DNA of 64,000 bases from Eikenella halliae (GTDB taxonomy: Bacteria; Pseudomonadota; Gammaproteobacteria; Burkholderiales; Neisseriaceae). This document shows, one piece after another, positions 42,727 through 52,369 of the stretch (positions are counted from its first letter, which is position 1; every line of letters starts with the position of its first letter). The notes under the pieces were generated by a model. It ran no database searches, had not been told where the DNA came from, and saw only the letters and a list, made by a program, of their open reading frames with translations. The stretch spans positions 62,001 to 126,000 of the forward strand of contig NZ_LXSQ01000012.1 in assembly GCF_001648475.1 (NCBI RefSeq), in the 5' to 3' direction. The position numbers were made by a program, and so were the translations under genes.

Positions 42727-43630
42727 GATTACTCTCCTTAGCAATATTAATTCGATCTTGAACAACCTTATACGCATCTATAAGCTCAACAAGATACATA
42801 TTATTTCTTCTAATGCATTCATTAATATTATCTTTTTGTTGATGCATAAAAGAACTATTATCTTCTTTTACTTGCTGAACCCTTGTGGATTCAATCATTA
42901 CAACTCCCACTTCATTTTCATTTTTTATAATAGGGAAAAGTAAGAACTCTGTGCTCTTCATAGTAAAATTTTTCGATATCTCTCTTGGAATTCCTAATTC
43001 TTCAGAGAACTTTGCAAACTTTTGGTTTGTGTGGCCACAATGATATATTTTATTGAAAGAAAATCCATTCCTGTTGTTCCAGACATGACCTAATACCCCC
43101 TCATCATCTGAAAATGTTTTCCTATGCTTTTTACAAAATTTGGTATTTTTTGAGAACCTTGCAACCAAATTAAACATATTACCCTTAGGATCATGAGCAT
43201 AAACAGATAATCTATCATAATTATTAAACTTTAGTTCATATGCCAACATCCTTAAGAATTGTGAGCTTATTAAAAATAAATCATCTATATTTTGTGATTT
43301 TATTACCAATATAGCATCTTGAGCCTCATCTAAACTATCTTTTAAATTTTGTATTTCATCATTTTTATTATCTATTTCTTGTGTAAGCTTAATTTCTTTA
43401 GGTGTTTCAATAGATTTAAAATACCAACAAAGAGCCAAAAAAATTAGAATAGGCAATATATATAATAAATCAATCAAATCATTTTGATTTAACAGATTTA
43501 AATTTGTAATGTTTGAATATTTTTCATAAAGCTTAGGAAGTTTTATACCATACCATAAAAACACTCCCCCAGTAATCCAATTTTCAAATTTATTATAAAG
43601 TAAACCAACCTTCTGTTTTGATATTTCCAT
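42719..43630 (-). CDS. Membrane-anchored GAF-like protein, putative effector partner of the Panacea protein
   Basis: 303 residues from the ATG at 43630. A weak hydrophobic segment (18-30) and a clear membrane span (52-71, LIDLLYILPILIFLALCWYF) are followed by a coiled coil (about 78-112) and a GAF-like domain (about 120-252): DRLSVYAHDPKGNMFNLVARFS, FSDDEGVLGHVWNNRNGF, TEFLLFPIIKNENEVGVVMIES. A helical tail ends the protein. It has no kinase, cyclase or nuclease motif. AT-rich, like its partner and the nearby restriction genes. I know no described system of this exact architecture; sensor or membrane effector are both possible. Confidence 0.78.
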   Translation of the reverse strand: MEISKQKVGLLYNKFENWITGGVFLWYGIKLPKLYEKYSNITNLNLLNQNDLIDLLYILPILIFLALCWYFKSIETPKEIKLTQEIDNKNDEIQNLKDSLDEAQDAILVIKSQNIDDLFLISSQFLRMLAYELKFNNYDRLSVYAHDPKGNMFNLVARFSKNTKFCKKHRKTFSDDEGVLGHVWNNRNGFSFNKIYHCGHTNQKFAKFSEELGIPREISKNFTMKSTEFLLFPIIKNENEVGVVMIESTRVQQVKEDNSSFMHQQKDNINECIRRNNMYLVELIDAYKVVQDRINIAKESNHE

Positions 43631-43716
43631 AAATTTTAGTTCCAATTATTTTTCTTCTTAACTATATCAATTATACGTTATCATTGATGAGTTAGTCATA
43701 TGAGATAAAATCTGTA

Positions 43717-46700
43717 CTATACATTTTCCCACTCCTTCAACAACCTCTTCACCGACACCGGATACGGCGTCTTCAACTCCTGAGCAAACAGTGACACCCT
43801 CAATTCTTCAATCATCCATTTAAACGTGGCGAGGTCGTCTGAAACGGGGAGGCCTTGTTTGATCAGGCTGTCGTTTTTTTCCTGCCACATTTGTTCCAAT
43901 TCCTGTATATCGGCTTCGCGGGCTGCGTCGCGGGCGGGGTTGCCGCTGTATTTTTCGAGGCGCAGGGTCATGGCTTTGAGGTAGATGGGGAGGCGCGGCC
44001 ATTGTGCCCACGGGGTGCGGGTGGCGAAGCCGGCGGCGAGCAGGGTTTGCAGGCGTAGTCTTAGGAGGTGGGTGAGCGGGTGTTTGCCGAGTTTGCCGTT
44101 GAGTTCGGCGTAGGCGGCGGCGGTTTCCTGCAGGTAGCGGCTGAGGGCTTCTTTGACGGCGGGCAGGCGGCTGCGGGCGCGTTTGATTTGTTCTTTGAAG
44201 GCTTTTTCGTGACGCGGCAGCTCGTCTTCGCCGATAAAGGCGCGGTCGCAGACGGCTTGGGTGAGGTCGTCGCGCAGGGTGTCGGCGTTGATGTGTTTGA
44301 GCAGCATGGCGGCTTGGGTGAAGCCTTGGATGCCTTTGTTCAGATCTTTAACTTGTTCTTTTAGTTGCAGTTTCATGAGCTCGATTACGCCTAATCGGTG
44401 GGCTTGTCCGGCGGCGGCGGACGTGTCGAACAGGCGCAGGGCGATGCGGCCGTCTTTTTCTTTTTGCAGGCCGAGGTAGCCGGTGAGCTGCTGTTTGCCG
44501 CGGGCGAATTTGATGGATTCGGGCAGGGTGCCGATGTCCCATGCGGTAACGTTGTCGCGCTCGAATTCTTGGGTGTTGTCGCGGAAGGTGGTGGCGGCGG
44601 CTTTGCCAAGTTGTTGTTGGATTTGGATGAAATCGCGCCCCATGGCTAATTCTTGCCCGCCGTCGTCGATGATGCGGAGGTTGAAATAGCAGTGTTCGGG
44701 CAGCCTGAACGCGGCCCATTCGTCTTGGTTGATTTGCTCCAGTATGCGGATGTCGCCTGCGGTTTTGGCGATGGCTTGGGCGAGTTGGGGCAGGATGGGG
44801 GCGTTGCGGTCGGGGTTTTGGCTTAAAAATTGGGTGATGAATTCGGGCACGGGTACGCAGATGCGGCGGATTTGTTTGGGCAGCGCTTTGATTTGCAACT
44901 GGATTTTTTCGCGTATCATGCCGGGCACAAGCCATTCGAGGGCGGCGGGGCTGATGCGGTTGAGCACGGTAAGCGGCAGGGTGAGGGTAACGCCGTCGAG
45001 CGGGTGGTGCGGCTCGAAGCGGTAGCTGAGTTTGAATTTGCCGTCTGCGGTTTGCCAGTGTTTGGGGAATTGTTCTTCGGTGATGTGCGCGGCGGCGTGC
45101 TGCATGAGGTCGTCGCGGCTGAGGAACAGCAGGCGCGGGTTGTCGCGCTCGGCGGTTTTGAGCCAGGCTTGGAAGGTGCGGATGTCGGCGAGGGGGAGGG
45201 GTTTCAGACGGCCTTTTGGGGGTGCAGGCTGCTTTTTGGGTTTGGGGTCGTCTGAAACGTTTTGTAGGGTGTGTGAACTCGGTTCACGCATGCGGTTGTC
45301 CGTATCTTTGGAATCCGCGTGCGTGGCTTGCGCCACACACCCTACGCTGTGCAGGCTGTCTGAAATCGTTGAAGCTGCGGCACCCTGTTCCCTCTCCTGC
45401 GGGAGAGGGTTTGCTGCGGTTGCGGAAACGTTGGCTTGTGTGGCAACTGTTTTGCCCTCTCCCCAGCCCTCCCCCACGGGGGAGGGGGTGGTTTGCTGCG
45501 GATTTGTAGGACGCAGGTCGTCTGAAAACTGGGGTGTGTGGTTTTCAGGTAGCCTTTGGGAGTGCAGGCTGCTTTCGGTTTTAGTTTTAGCTTCGCAGAA
45601 ATTCAGCCTTGCTTCGCAAGACATTGTTTTCAGACTGCCTGAAACCGTTGAAGCTGCGGCACTCTGTTCCCTCTCCTGTGGGAGAGGGTTAGGGAGAGGG
45701 CTTGCTGAGGTTGCGGAAAACTTGGTTTGTGCGGCAACTGTTTTGCCCTCTCCCCAGCCCTCCCCCACGGGGGAGGGGGTGGTTTGCTGCGGATTTGTAG
45801 GACGCAGGTCGTCTGAAACCGCGTCCGCCGTATAAAAATCGGGCAGTCGTTCGTTATAAAACGCAAACAGCGCTTCGTCATCAACCAGCACGTCTTGCTT
45901 GCGCGATTTGTGTTCGAGTTCGGTAATTTCCTTAATCAGCTTTTTGTTGTGGACAAAAAAGTCCGCTTTCAAATCGCATTCCTGCGCCACCAGCGCGCTG
46001 CGGATAAAGATTTCGCGCGCTTCTTCGGGAGCGATTCTGCCGTAGGACACGGGGCGGCGCGGCAAGACGGTCAGGCCGTAGAGCGTTACCCGTTCGCTGG
46101 CGATGACTTCGCCGCGTTTTTGTTCCCAGTGCGGCTCGAAATAGTGGTAGCGGACGAGGTGCGGCGCTTCCTGCTCGATCCATTCGGGTTGGATGGCAGC
46201 TAAATCGCGAGCATAAAGTTTTGTCGTTTCAACCAGTTCTGCCGCCATCACCCATTTGGGTTTGGCTTTGAACAGGGCGGAGGCGGGGAAAAGGTGGAAG
46301 CGGCTGCCGCGCGCGCCGGTGTAGTCGTTGCCGTCGGGCGATTTCATGCCGACGTTGGCGATGAGGCCGGTGAGCAGGGCGCGGTGGATTTGTTCGTAGC
46401 CTGCTTCTTTGGCAGCGCGGATTTGGGCGCGGTGTTGTTTCTTATCCAACTGTTTTTGTTTGAGTTTGGCGGATAGGTCTTGGTCGCCTGCATTTTCAGA
46501 CGACGTGAGCTGCTTGACTTCGGGAGGCCGTCTGAAAGCGGCTTCCTTGGTGGTCAAACCCATTTCAATCGCGGTTTGGGCAAGCTGGTGGTGCAGCTCG
46601 CGCCATTCGCGCATCCGCAGGTGCGACAGGAAATATTGGCGGCACCACTGCACCAACTGCTTGTTGGACAAGCCTTTGTCGCGCTCGCGCTGGAAGCTGT

Positions 46701-47040
46701 CCCAAATGTTCAGGTAGGCAAGGAAATCGGACTGCTTGTCGGTAAAACGCTCGTGTGCCTTGGCGGCGGCATCGCGTGCTTCAAGCGGCCGTTCGCGTGG
46801 GTCTTGAATCGATAGCGCGGACGCGATCACCAATATTTCCGCCATACAGTCGTGTTTCTTCGCCGCCAGCAAAATGCGTGCGATTTTCGGGTCGATGGGC
46901 AGGCGCGCCATTTGTTCGCCGAGTTTGGTCAAGCGGTAACGGGGAGAGGGTCCAGACAGACTTGGTTTGTTTGGACGGGGGAGCAGGCTGCCTGAAAGGG
47001 GGACAGAGGGTGTGTTATAGTGGTTTTTGGTGTTTTGCAT
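43717..47040 (-). pseudogene. hrpA: HrpA-type DEAH helicase, 3' part (split gene)
   Basis: 1107-codon open frame that picks up HrpA at YRLTKLGEQMARLPIDPKIARILLAA and continues through the HA2/ratchet region (ALSIQDPRERPLEA), OB-fold (NDYTGARGSRFHLFPASALF) and the C-terminal HrpA domain (DUF3418) to LLKEWENV. The first ~35 codons are DUS-containing linker. It lacks the helicase core, which lies at 49546-50931 beyond the restriction genes. A ~250-residue linker (about bases 45190-45835) is made of two imperfect 291-base repeats of palindromic, DUS-rich DNA read in frame. No good ribosome-binding site precedes the ATG. Confidence 0.88.
45370..45826. repeat. Two imperfect 291-bp repeats with palindromes inside hrpA
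   Basis: Copies at about 45370-45535 and 45649-45826 share GTTGAAGCTGCGGCAC, a CCCTCTCC...GGAGAGGG palindrome, GGCAACTGTTTTGCCCTC, a CCCTCCCCC-AC-GGGGGAGGG palindrome and an AGGTCGTCTGAA DUS. The 291-base offset is 97 codons, so the hrpA frame stays open. Confidence 0.85.
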
Positions 47041-47070
47041 AATTCGTAGGTCGGCTATTTATGTCCGACA

Positions 47071-47102
47071 TGGTTTGAATGAAGTTGGCTTTCTGTCGGA
47101 CA
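47071..47102 (-). terminator. Inverted repeat after the methyltransferase gene
   Basis: ATGTCCGACA (47071-47080) and TGTCGGACAT (47093-47102) with a 12-base loop, 30 bases downstream of the methyltransferase stop. A weak terminator or part of a dispersed repeat; no T-run. Confidence 0.5.
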
Positions 47103-47131
47103 TAGAATTTCCTTTTGATATATTAATGTTA

Positions 47132-48391
47132 TCAGATAATATTTTTATTATTATTCATAATATTCTCAACAATTTTTTTAATTACAGGAACACTAACGGC
47201 ATTTCCAAGTTGTTTATACGCAGAAGAATCTATCGGATGTAATATGAAATCATCAGGATAGCCTTGTAGTCTTGCACACTCTCTTGGCGTTAACTTTCTT
47301 ATTCTATTGTTATGATAAACGCCTAATCGATTTGAATCTGAAGCTGTTAACGTAATAGAAATACTCTCAGGATCAAGGAATTTAAACACTTCAAAAGACA
47401 TATTGCCAGCTACAAGATTGTACATACCATCATTTTCCTTAATATAATTTTTATCCAATAGAGATTTGATAACAATATCAACATCTGTATGTTTGTAGAA
47501 CGTTTTAATTTGTTCTTTACTCAAAGCTTTTCCATCTTGATGCGTTCCAAAAATTTTTTTTCTGCGATTAGCAATTAATAAGTTCATAAACTCAATCTCA
47601 TTTGGTTGGCATTCACCTTTTAGACCTAAATCCCACGAATGTAGAGAATTGCCATTTCTACTATCAATCAAACGCAATCCATGGAGTTTTTTTAAATTAT
47701 TTTTTAAAGCCTTTTTTAACTGGGAAACAAATTTTTCTGAACAGTCATATTTTTTATCAGGATTATTTTCTAAAATATCTTTAACTAAACAATGATGATA
47801 GTTGTCAAATAAAGGCGATTTTGTGTACTCTTGAAAAGAATGAGAGTCCTTTGCTCCCAAATCAGAATTTAGCGTTAATACTGGTTTAATCTTCTTAGTT
47901 GCGATAATGTAAATTCGCACCCTGTTTTGTGGCACACCAAAGTTACTTGAATTAAGCAATCGATAATCTACAAAATAGCCTAAATCAGAAAGTACATTTT
48001 TTATTGTATTAAAAGTTTTTCCATGATCATGTGATAATAAGCCGCGAACATTTTCAAGTAAACATAATGATGGCTGATATTTCTTTATCAACCGAGCTAT
48101 ATCAAAAAATAAAGTACCTCGTGTATCTTGAAAACCTAACTGCTTTCCTGCTGATGAAAATGCTTGGCATGGAAAACCTGCTAACAAAACATCAAATGGT
48201 TCTATATTTTCTAATGTAGTTACATCGCAGTATGGATTTTCACCAAAATTTAATTCATAAGTCTGACAAGCTGCTTTATCAATCTCTGCACTTTTCACAC
48301 ACTGAGTTTTATATCCAAGTTCGTGCATAGCACTTTCAAATCCTAATCGAATGCCGCCAGTTCCTGAAAATAAATCTACAAATCTAATCAT
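47132..48391 (-). CDS. DNA (cytosine-5) methyltransferase of a type II restriction-modification system
   Basis: 419 residues with the m5C methylase motifs in order: I FVDLFSGTGGIRLGFE (SAM binding), IV GFPCQAFSSAG (catalytic Cys), VI ENVRG, VIII QNRVRIYII, a variable target-recognition region of about 150 residues, IX around RECARLQGYP and X YKQLGNAVSVPV. It protects the host from the adjacent nuclease. The recognition site cannot be read from sequence. The gene starts two bases after the nuclease stop, without its own clear ribosome site, so translation is coupled. AT-rich and foreign to the surrounding hrpA. Confidence 0.95.
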   Translation of the reverse strand: MIRFVDLFSGTGGIRLGFESAMHELGYKTQCVKSAEIDKAACQTYELNFGENPYCDVTTLENIEPFDVLLAGFPCQAFSSAGKQLGFQDTRGTLFFDIARLIKKYQPSLCLLENVRGLLSHDHGKTFNTIKNVLSDLGYFVDYRLLNSSNFGVPQNRVRIYIIATKKIKPVLTLNSDLGAKDSHSFQEYTKSPLFDNYHHCLVKDILENNPDKKYDCSEKFVSQLKKALKNNLKKLHGLRLIDSRNGNSLHSWDLGLKGECQPNEIEFMNLLIANRRKKIFGTHQDGKALSKEQIKTFYKHTDVDIVIKSLLDKNYIKENDGMYNLVAGNMSFEVFKFLDPESISITLTASDSNRLGVYHNNRIRKLTPRECARLQGYPDDFILHPIDSSAYKQLGNAVSVPVIKKIVENIMNNNKNII

Positions 48392-48393
48392 TT

Positions 48394-49434
48394 TTATATG
48401 TTTTCTTCTATGTATTTAGCTAATCGTTGCAAACCTATGTCAGAAAAATTTACTGTGCAATCGCTATAATTCAATATAGTCTGAATCGCATTTTTTCGCT
48501 GAAAATTACCTGACCCGTCAATCAAATAGGCTACTTTATGCCCATATTTGTGAGCTAACTCTTGTCTATTTAAAGCATTTTGTGCTTTTCTTTCAATAAC
48601 AGAATTGGTGGTTACCTGGAAACTGATTTCAATACCAATAGATTTCTTAGTCTTGCTATTTGTAATGACTAAATCAAATTTGGTTAGGTTATTTGAATTT
48701 TGTGTAACATTTTCTAATGTGTGTCCATTTGCTGAATAGTTTTCGGGCAAATAGGAAAGTAACTTTTTCTTTGCAAATCGTTCACAAGCATAGCCTAAAT
48801 CATTAGCCTCTGAGCCACCTGTTTGTCTACTCACATATAAATATCGTTCTTTAACATATTTATCCAGTTCTTCAGGCTTCCCTATCAAACTACCAATGAC
48901 ACATTTTTCTAAAATTTCATCAGGTAATATGCTACTATTTTTAGCCTCAGATCCCCACAATAGCAGCATACATACATCAAGCATTGATTCAGTAAAATCT
49001 TCGCGGTTTTCTAATAAAACAGATTTTTCAACCCTTAGTTTTTTATTTGTCCAATTAACTTTTCCACTTGACGTATGAAACTTATGAATAAATGATTCTC
49101 CACAAAACTCAAAATGTAATTCAGATGAAGGAAATAATTTATCAAAGTCTTTACTAAATCTTTGCAACCTTTCTCCACCAATATCAGATAGCACCATAAG
49201 GTGTTTCAAAAATAAATTAGCAGACAATTTACTATTAGATCTAACTATATCTTTCCATATATATGGTGTTTTATCTGCCACTTTCAAAATACTTAAAAAT
49301 ATATCTTGTGTTTCCAGTAAAGGCATTAACGTGCTTGTTTCTGCTGCTTCTTCAGATAACTCTGTTGGCCAATAATTACAAGCATCTAATGCCAAATCAT
49401 TAACTGTCTTAATACAATTCTCTTTTTGTTCCAT
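48394..49434 (-). CDS. Putative type II restriction endonuclease
   Basis: 346 residues from the ATG at 49434 (a TTG at 49455 would add seven). I do not recognise the specificity family. A candidate PD-(D/E)xK core is near residues 260-290: TKFDLVITNSKTKKSIGIEISFQVTT, with Asp in FDLVI and Glu in IEIS, lacking the classic ExK Lys (compare ExQ/ExS variants). The assignment rests mainly on the two-base spacing to the methyltransferase, size and AT-rich composition. The nuclease gene comes first in the operon and no controller protein is seen, so timing on entry to a naive cell is a puzzle. Confidence 0.72.
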   Translation of the reverse strand: MEQKENCIKTVNDLALDACNYWPTELSEEAAETSTLMPLLETQDIFLSILKVADKTPYIWKDIVRSNSKLSANLFLKHLMVLSDIGGERLQRFSKDFDKLFPSSELHFEFCGESFIHKFHTSSGKVNWTNKKLRVEKSVLLENREDFTESMLDVCMLLLWGSEAKNSSILPDEILEKCVIGSLIGKPEELDKYVKERYLYVSRQTGGSEANDLGYACERFAKKKLLSYLPENYSANGHTLENVTQNSNNLTKFDLVITNSKTKKSIGIEISFQVTTNSVIERKAQNALNRQELAHKYGHKVAYLIDGSGNFQRKNAIQTILNYSDCTVNFSDIGLQRLAKYIEENI

Positions 49435-49545
49435 ATCATGTAATACCTTATTCAAGAAATATCTAAAAATTAATCAGAAAAATACCCATACTACCACCCT
49501 TATTCTCTTTTCGAGAAATAACAATCACAACACATTTCCCTGTTT

Positions 49546-50931
49546 TCAGACGACCTCCACCGCCCCCAATTCCAACAACACCTGAAACCCATCATTGATA
49601 TACCGCGAGTCAGGTATTTCTAAAAACGGGAACGCCGCTACGTCGCCGAGTTTCAACGCTGCCATGCGCAGGATGACGGCGGCCAGGTTGCTGCGGACGA
49701 TTTCGGGGTCGGTGAATTCGGGGCGGCTGTTGAAATCTTCTTCTGAAAACAGTCGGATACACACGCCTGCGGAGACGCGTCCGCAGCGGCCGGAGCGTTG
49801 GCGCGCGGCGGCTTGGGAGATTTTTTCGACATGGAGCTGTTCCACTTTCGCCCGTGCGGAATAGCGTTTGACGCGAGCGAGGCCGGTGTCAATGACGTAT
49901 TTGATGCCCGGCACGGTGAGCGAGGTTTCTGCGACGTTGGTTGCCAGCACGATGCGGCGTTTTGCGCCGGTGGGGTGAAAGATTTTGTGCTGTTCGGCGT
50001 GCGATAGGCGCGCGAACAGGGGCAGGATTTCGTCGTTGCGGCGCAGCGTGGATTTGCGCAGGGCTTCGGCGGCTTCGCGGATTTCGCGTTCGCCCGGCAG
50101 GAACACCAAAATATCGCCTTCGCCATATCGCGCCAATTCGTCCGCCGCATCGACAATCGCGTTGGTCAGCTCCACTTCCGCGTCGTCTTCGTCTTTGCTG
50201 GTCAGCGGGCGGTAGAGGATTTCGACGGGATAGGTGCGCCCGCTCACTTCCAGCACGGGCGCGCCGTTGAAGTGTTGGGAGAAGCGTTCTGCATCTATGG
50301 TTGCCGAGGTGATGATGACTTTCAAATCGGGGCGGCGCGGCAGCAGCTGTTTCAGGTAGCCCAGCAGGAAGTCGATGTTCAGACTGCGTTCGTGCGCTTC
50401 GTCGATGATAATCGTGTCGTAGGCGGTGAGATAACGGTCGGTCTGGGTTTCCGCCAGCAGGATGCCGTCGGTCATCAGCTTGACGCAGGCATCGCGCGAG
50501 GTGTGGTCGGTAAAGCGCACCTTATAGCCCACCGCGCTGCCGATTTCCGATTTCAGCTCTTCGGCAATCCGCTCCGCCACCGAGCGCGCGGCCAAACGGC
50601 GCGGCTGGGTATGCCCGATCAAACCCGCCGCCCCGCGTCCGAGTTCCAAACAAATCTTGGGCAACTGCGTGGTTTTGCCCGAACCGGTTTCGCCGCAAAT
50701 AATCGTTACCTGATTTTCGGCAATGGCTTTTTTGATTTCTTCGAGCTTTTCGTGAACGGGCAGAGTGTTGTCGAACTCAGGTTTGGGCAGTTTGGATAGG
50801 CGTTGCAGATAGAGGTCGTGCGATTTTCGGTATTTTTCTTCGACTTTGGACAAGCCGCCGTATTTGTTGGGATTTTTGAAGGCGGATTGCAGGAAGTGGC
50901 GGTCTTTGGAGAGGGTTTGGGAGAGGTCCAT
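49546..50931 (-). pseudogene. hrpA: HrpA-type DEAH helicase, 5' part (split gene)
   Basis: 461 residues covering the complete helicase core: Walker A GETGSGKTTQLPK (about 80-92), DEAH in IIIDEAHERS, SAT motif VIITSATIDAERF, and motif VI RQRSGRCGRVSAGVC. It continues into the start of the winged-helix region (DGFQVLLELGAVEVV) and then stops at a TGA that lies inside an AGGTCGTCTGAA uptake sequence. The rest of HrpA resumes at 47040. The two parts might work in trans, but as one gene it is broken. Confidence 0.9.
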
Positions 50932-51010
50932 TTGGCTGGGGAAAATCGAGTGAAAACAAGGATGGGATTATAGCAAAAAGCGTTTGGTTGTTCGGCGGCG
51001 GGAGCAGGAG

Positions 51011-51057
51011 AAAGGCTACCTGAAAACCCATTTTCGGTTTTTCAGGTAGCCTTTTTT
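51011..51057. terminator. DUS-pair hairpin between hrpA and cdsA
   Basis: AAAGGCTACCTGAAAA and TTTTTCAGGTAGCCTTTTTT, with a T-run on the plus strand. It lies in the divergent hrpA-cdsA region. Confidence 0.75.
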
Positions 51058-51078
51058 CTTATGTATGGCGGTTTCGCT

Positions 51079-51084
51079 TATAAT
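51079..51084 (+). promoter_or_regulatory. Candidate -10 element for cdsA
   Basis: TATAAT 90 bases before the cdsA ATG, just past the hairpin; the -35 match is poor. Confidence 0.35.
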
Positions 51085-51173
51085 CCCGGCGTTTAAACAA
51101 ATTGGCCATAAACCTTCAATACGGTATCGGTTTTGCCGCCATCCCCCCAAAGGCTACCTGAAAGAATCCAACT

Positions 51174-51971
51174 ATGCTCAAACAACGAATCCTCACCGCC
51201 CTGGTTTTACTGCCGCTGATGCTCGGCATGCTGTTTGCCGCCGGCAGCGGCTTATGGGCGCTGTTTTCCGGCCTGATTGCCCTGCTCGCCCTGTGGGAAT
51301 ACAGCCGGCTGTGCAGCATGCCGGAGCAAGTGCAGCGGCCTTATTTGGCCGGCACTGCGCTGTTTATGGCGCTGGCCTGGGGCGGCGGCTGGCGGCTGCC
51401 GGCGGCGGCGTGGGCAGCCGTGCTCACCTTCTGGCTGCTCGGTATGCCCGCCTGGCTGCGTTTCAAGTGGCGTTTGCAGGCCGATTGGAAAGGCTTGGCT
51501 GCCGGTTGGCTGCTGATGCTGCCATTCTGGTTTGCCCTGCAGGAACTGCGCCCCGACAGCCAATCCGCGCTCCATCTTTTGGCCGTGATGATGCTGGTGT
51601 GGGTTGCCGACGTATTTGCCTATGTGTTCGGCCGGCTGTGGGGCAAACACAAACTCGCCCCCGCCATCAGCCCCGGCAAAAGCTGGGAAGGCGTGTTTGG
51701 CGGGCTGTTGTGTGTGCTGGTGTACGCTTCATTGGCGCGTGCTGCAGGCTGGTTCGGCTTTAATATTTCCTGGCTCGGTATCATGCTCACCGCCTCCGTG
51801 CTCACGTTCGTGGGCATCGGCGGCGACCTTTTGGAGAGCTGGTTCAAACGTGCCGCCGGGGTGAAAGATAGTAGCAACCTGCTCCCCGGCCACGGTGGCG
51901 TGTTCGACCGCGTGGATTCGCTGATAGCCGTATTGAGCGTATATGCCGCCATCGGCGCGTTGTTCGGCTGA
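51174..51971 (+). CDS. cdsA: Phosphatidate cytidylyltransferase
   Basis: 265 residues with about seven hydrophobic spans and the CTP-transferase signature near the C-terminus (SWEGVFGGLL...GDLLESWFKRAAGVKDSSNLLPGHGGVFDRVDS). It makes CDP-diacylglycerol for all phospholipids at the inner membrane. In many Neisseriaceae cdsA follows uppS; here the hrpA 5' part lies divergently upstream instead and no uppS is seen. Confidence 0.94.
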   Translation: MLKQRILTALVLLPLMLGMLFAAGSGLWALFSGLIALLALWEYSRLCSMPEQVQRPYLAGTALFMALAWGGGWRLPAAAWAAVLTFWLLGMPAWLRFKWRLQADWKGLAAGWLLMLPFWFALQELRPDSQSALHLLAVMMLVWVADVFAYVFGRLWGKHKLAPAISPGKSWEGVFGGLLCVLVYASLARAAGWFGFNISWLGIMLTASVLTFVGIGGDLLESWFKRAAGVKDSSNLLPGHGGVFDRVDSLIAVLSVYAAIGALFG

Positions 51972-51977
51972 ATAGGA

Positions 51978-52009
51978 AAGGCTACCTGAAAAGTTTTCAG
52001 GTAGCCTGA
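51978..52009 (+). terminator. DUS-pair terminator after cdsA
   Basis: AAAGGCTACCTGAAAAGTTTTCAGGTAGCCTG, seven bases past the stop. Confidence 0.8.
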
Positions 52010-52037
52010 AGCAATATTTCGCCATCAATTCGGATAT

Positions 52038-52143
52038 TATAGTGGATTAAATTTAAATCAGGACAAGGCGGCGAGCCGCAGACAGTACAAATAGTACGGC
52101 AAGGCGAGCCAACGCTGTACTGGTTTAAATTTAATTCACTATA
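52038..52143. repeat. Correia-like MITE, copy 4
   Basis: 106 bases from TATAGTGGATTAAATTTAAATC to AATTTAATTCACTATA with the standard core. The rest of the 51972-52369 gap holds one inverse DUS (about 52233) and nothing else recognised. Confidence 0.87.
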
Positions 52144-52369
52144 TTTCTCACGTATCATCATAGAAAAGCCATCATTTACCCGGCTTGCCATCGCTGATCA
52201 GCGAGCAGGCCGGATTGATGAACCTGACGGTTTTCAGGTAGCCTTTCCCGTTCGGTTTCATAGGGTGGCAGCCAGTGCCCGCCCGCCAATGCAGCCTATA
52301 CAGCTCGGAATCCGATTGCCGGAGCGAACGCTATCCATGCCAGAACTGCCCAATAATCAGGAAACCCCG

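Noticed and set aside
42727..42777. 17-codon extension of the Panacea protein
   Set aside because: It would overlap the GAF gene deeply, whereas the ATG at 42726 has GGAGAG and the classic overlap with the upstream stop.
47041..47131. Insertion-site direct repeats bounding the restriction-modification cassette
   Set aside because: I compared the bases next to 47041 and 49545 and found no convincing target duplication; one side is a small inverted repeat, the other a DUS, so transposition is not supported.
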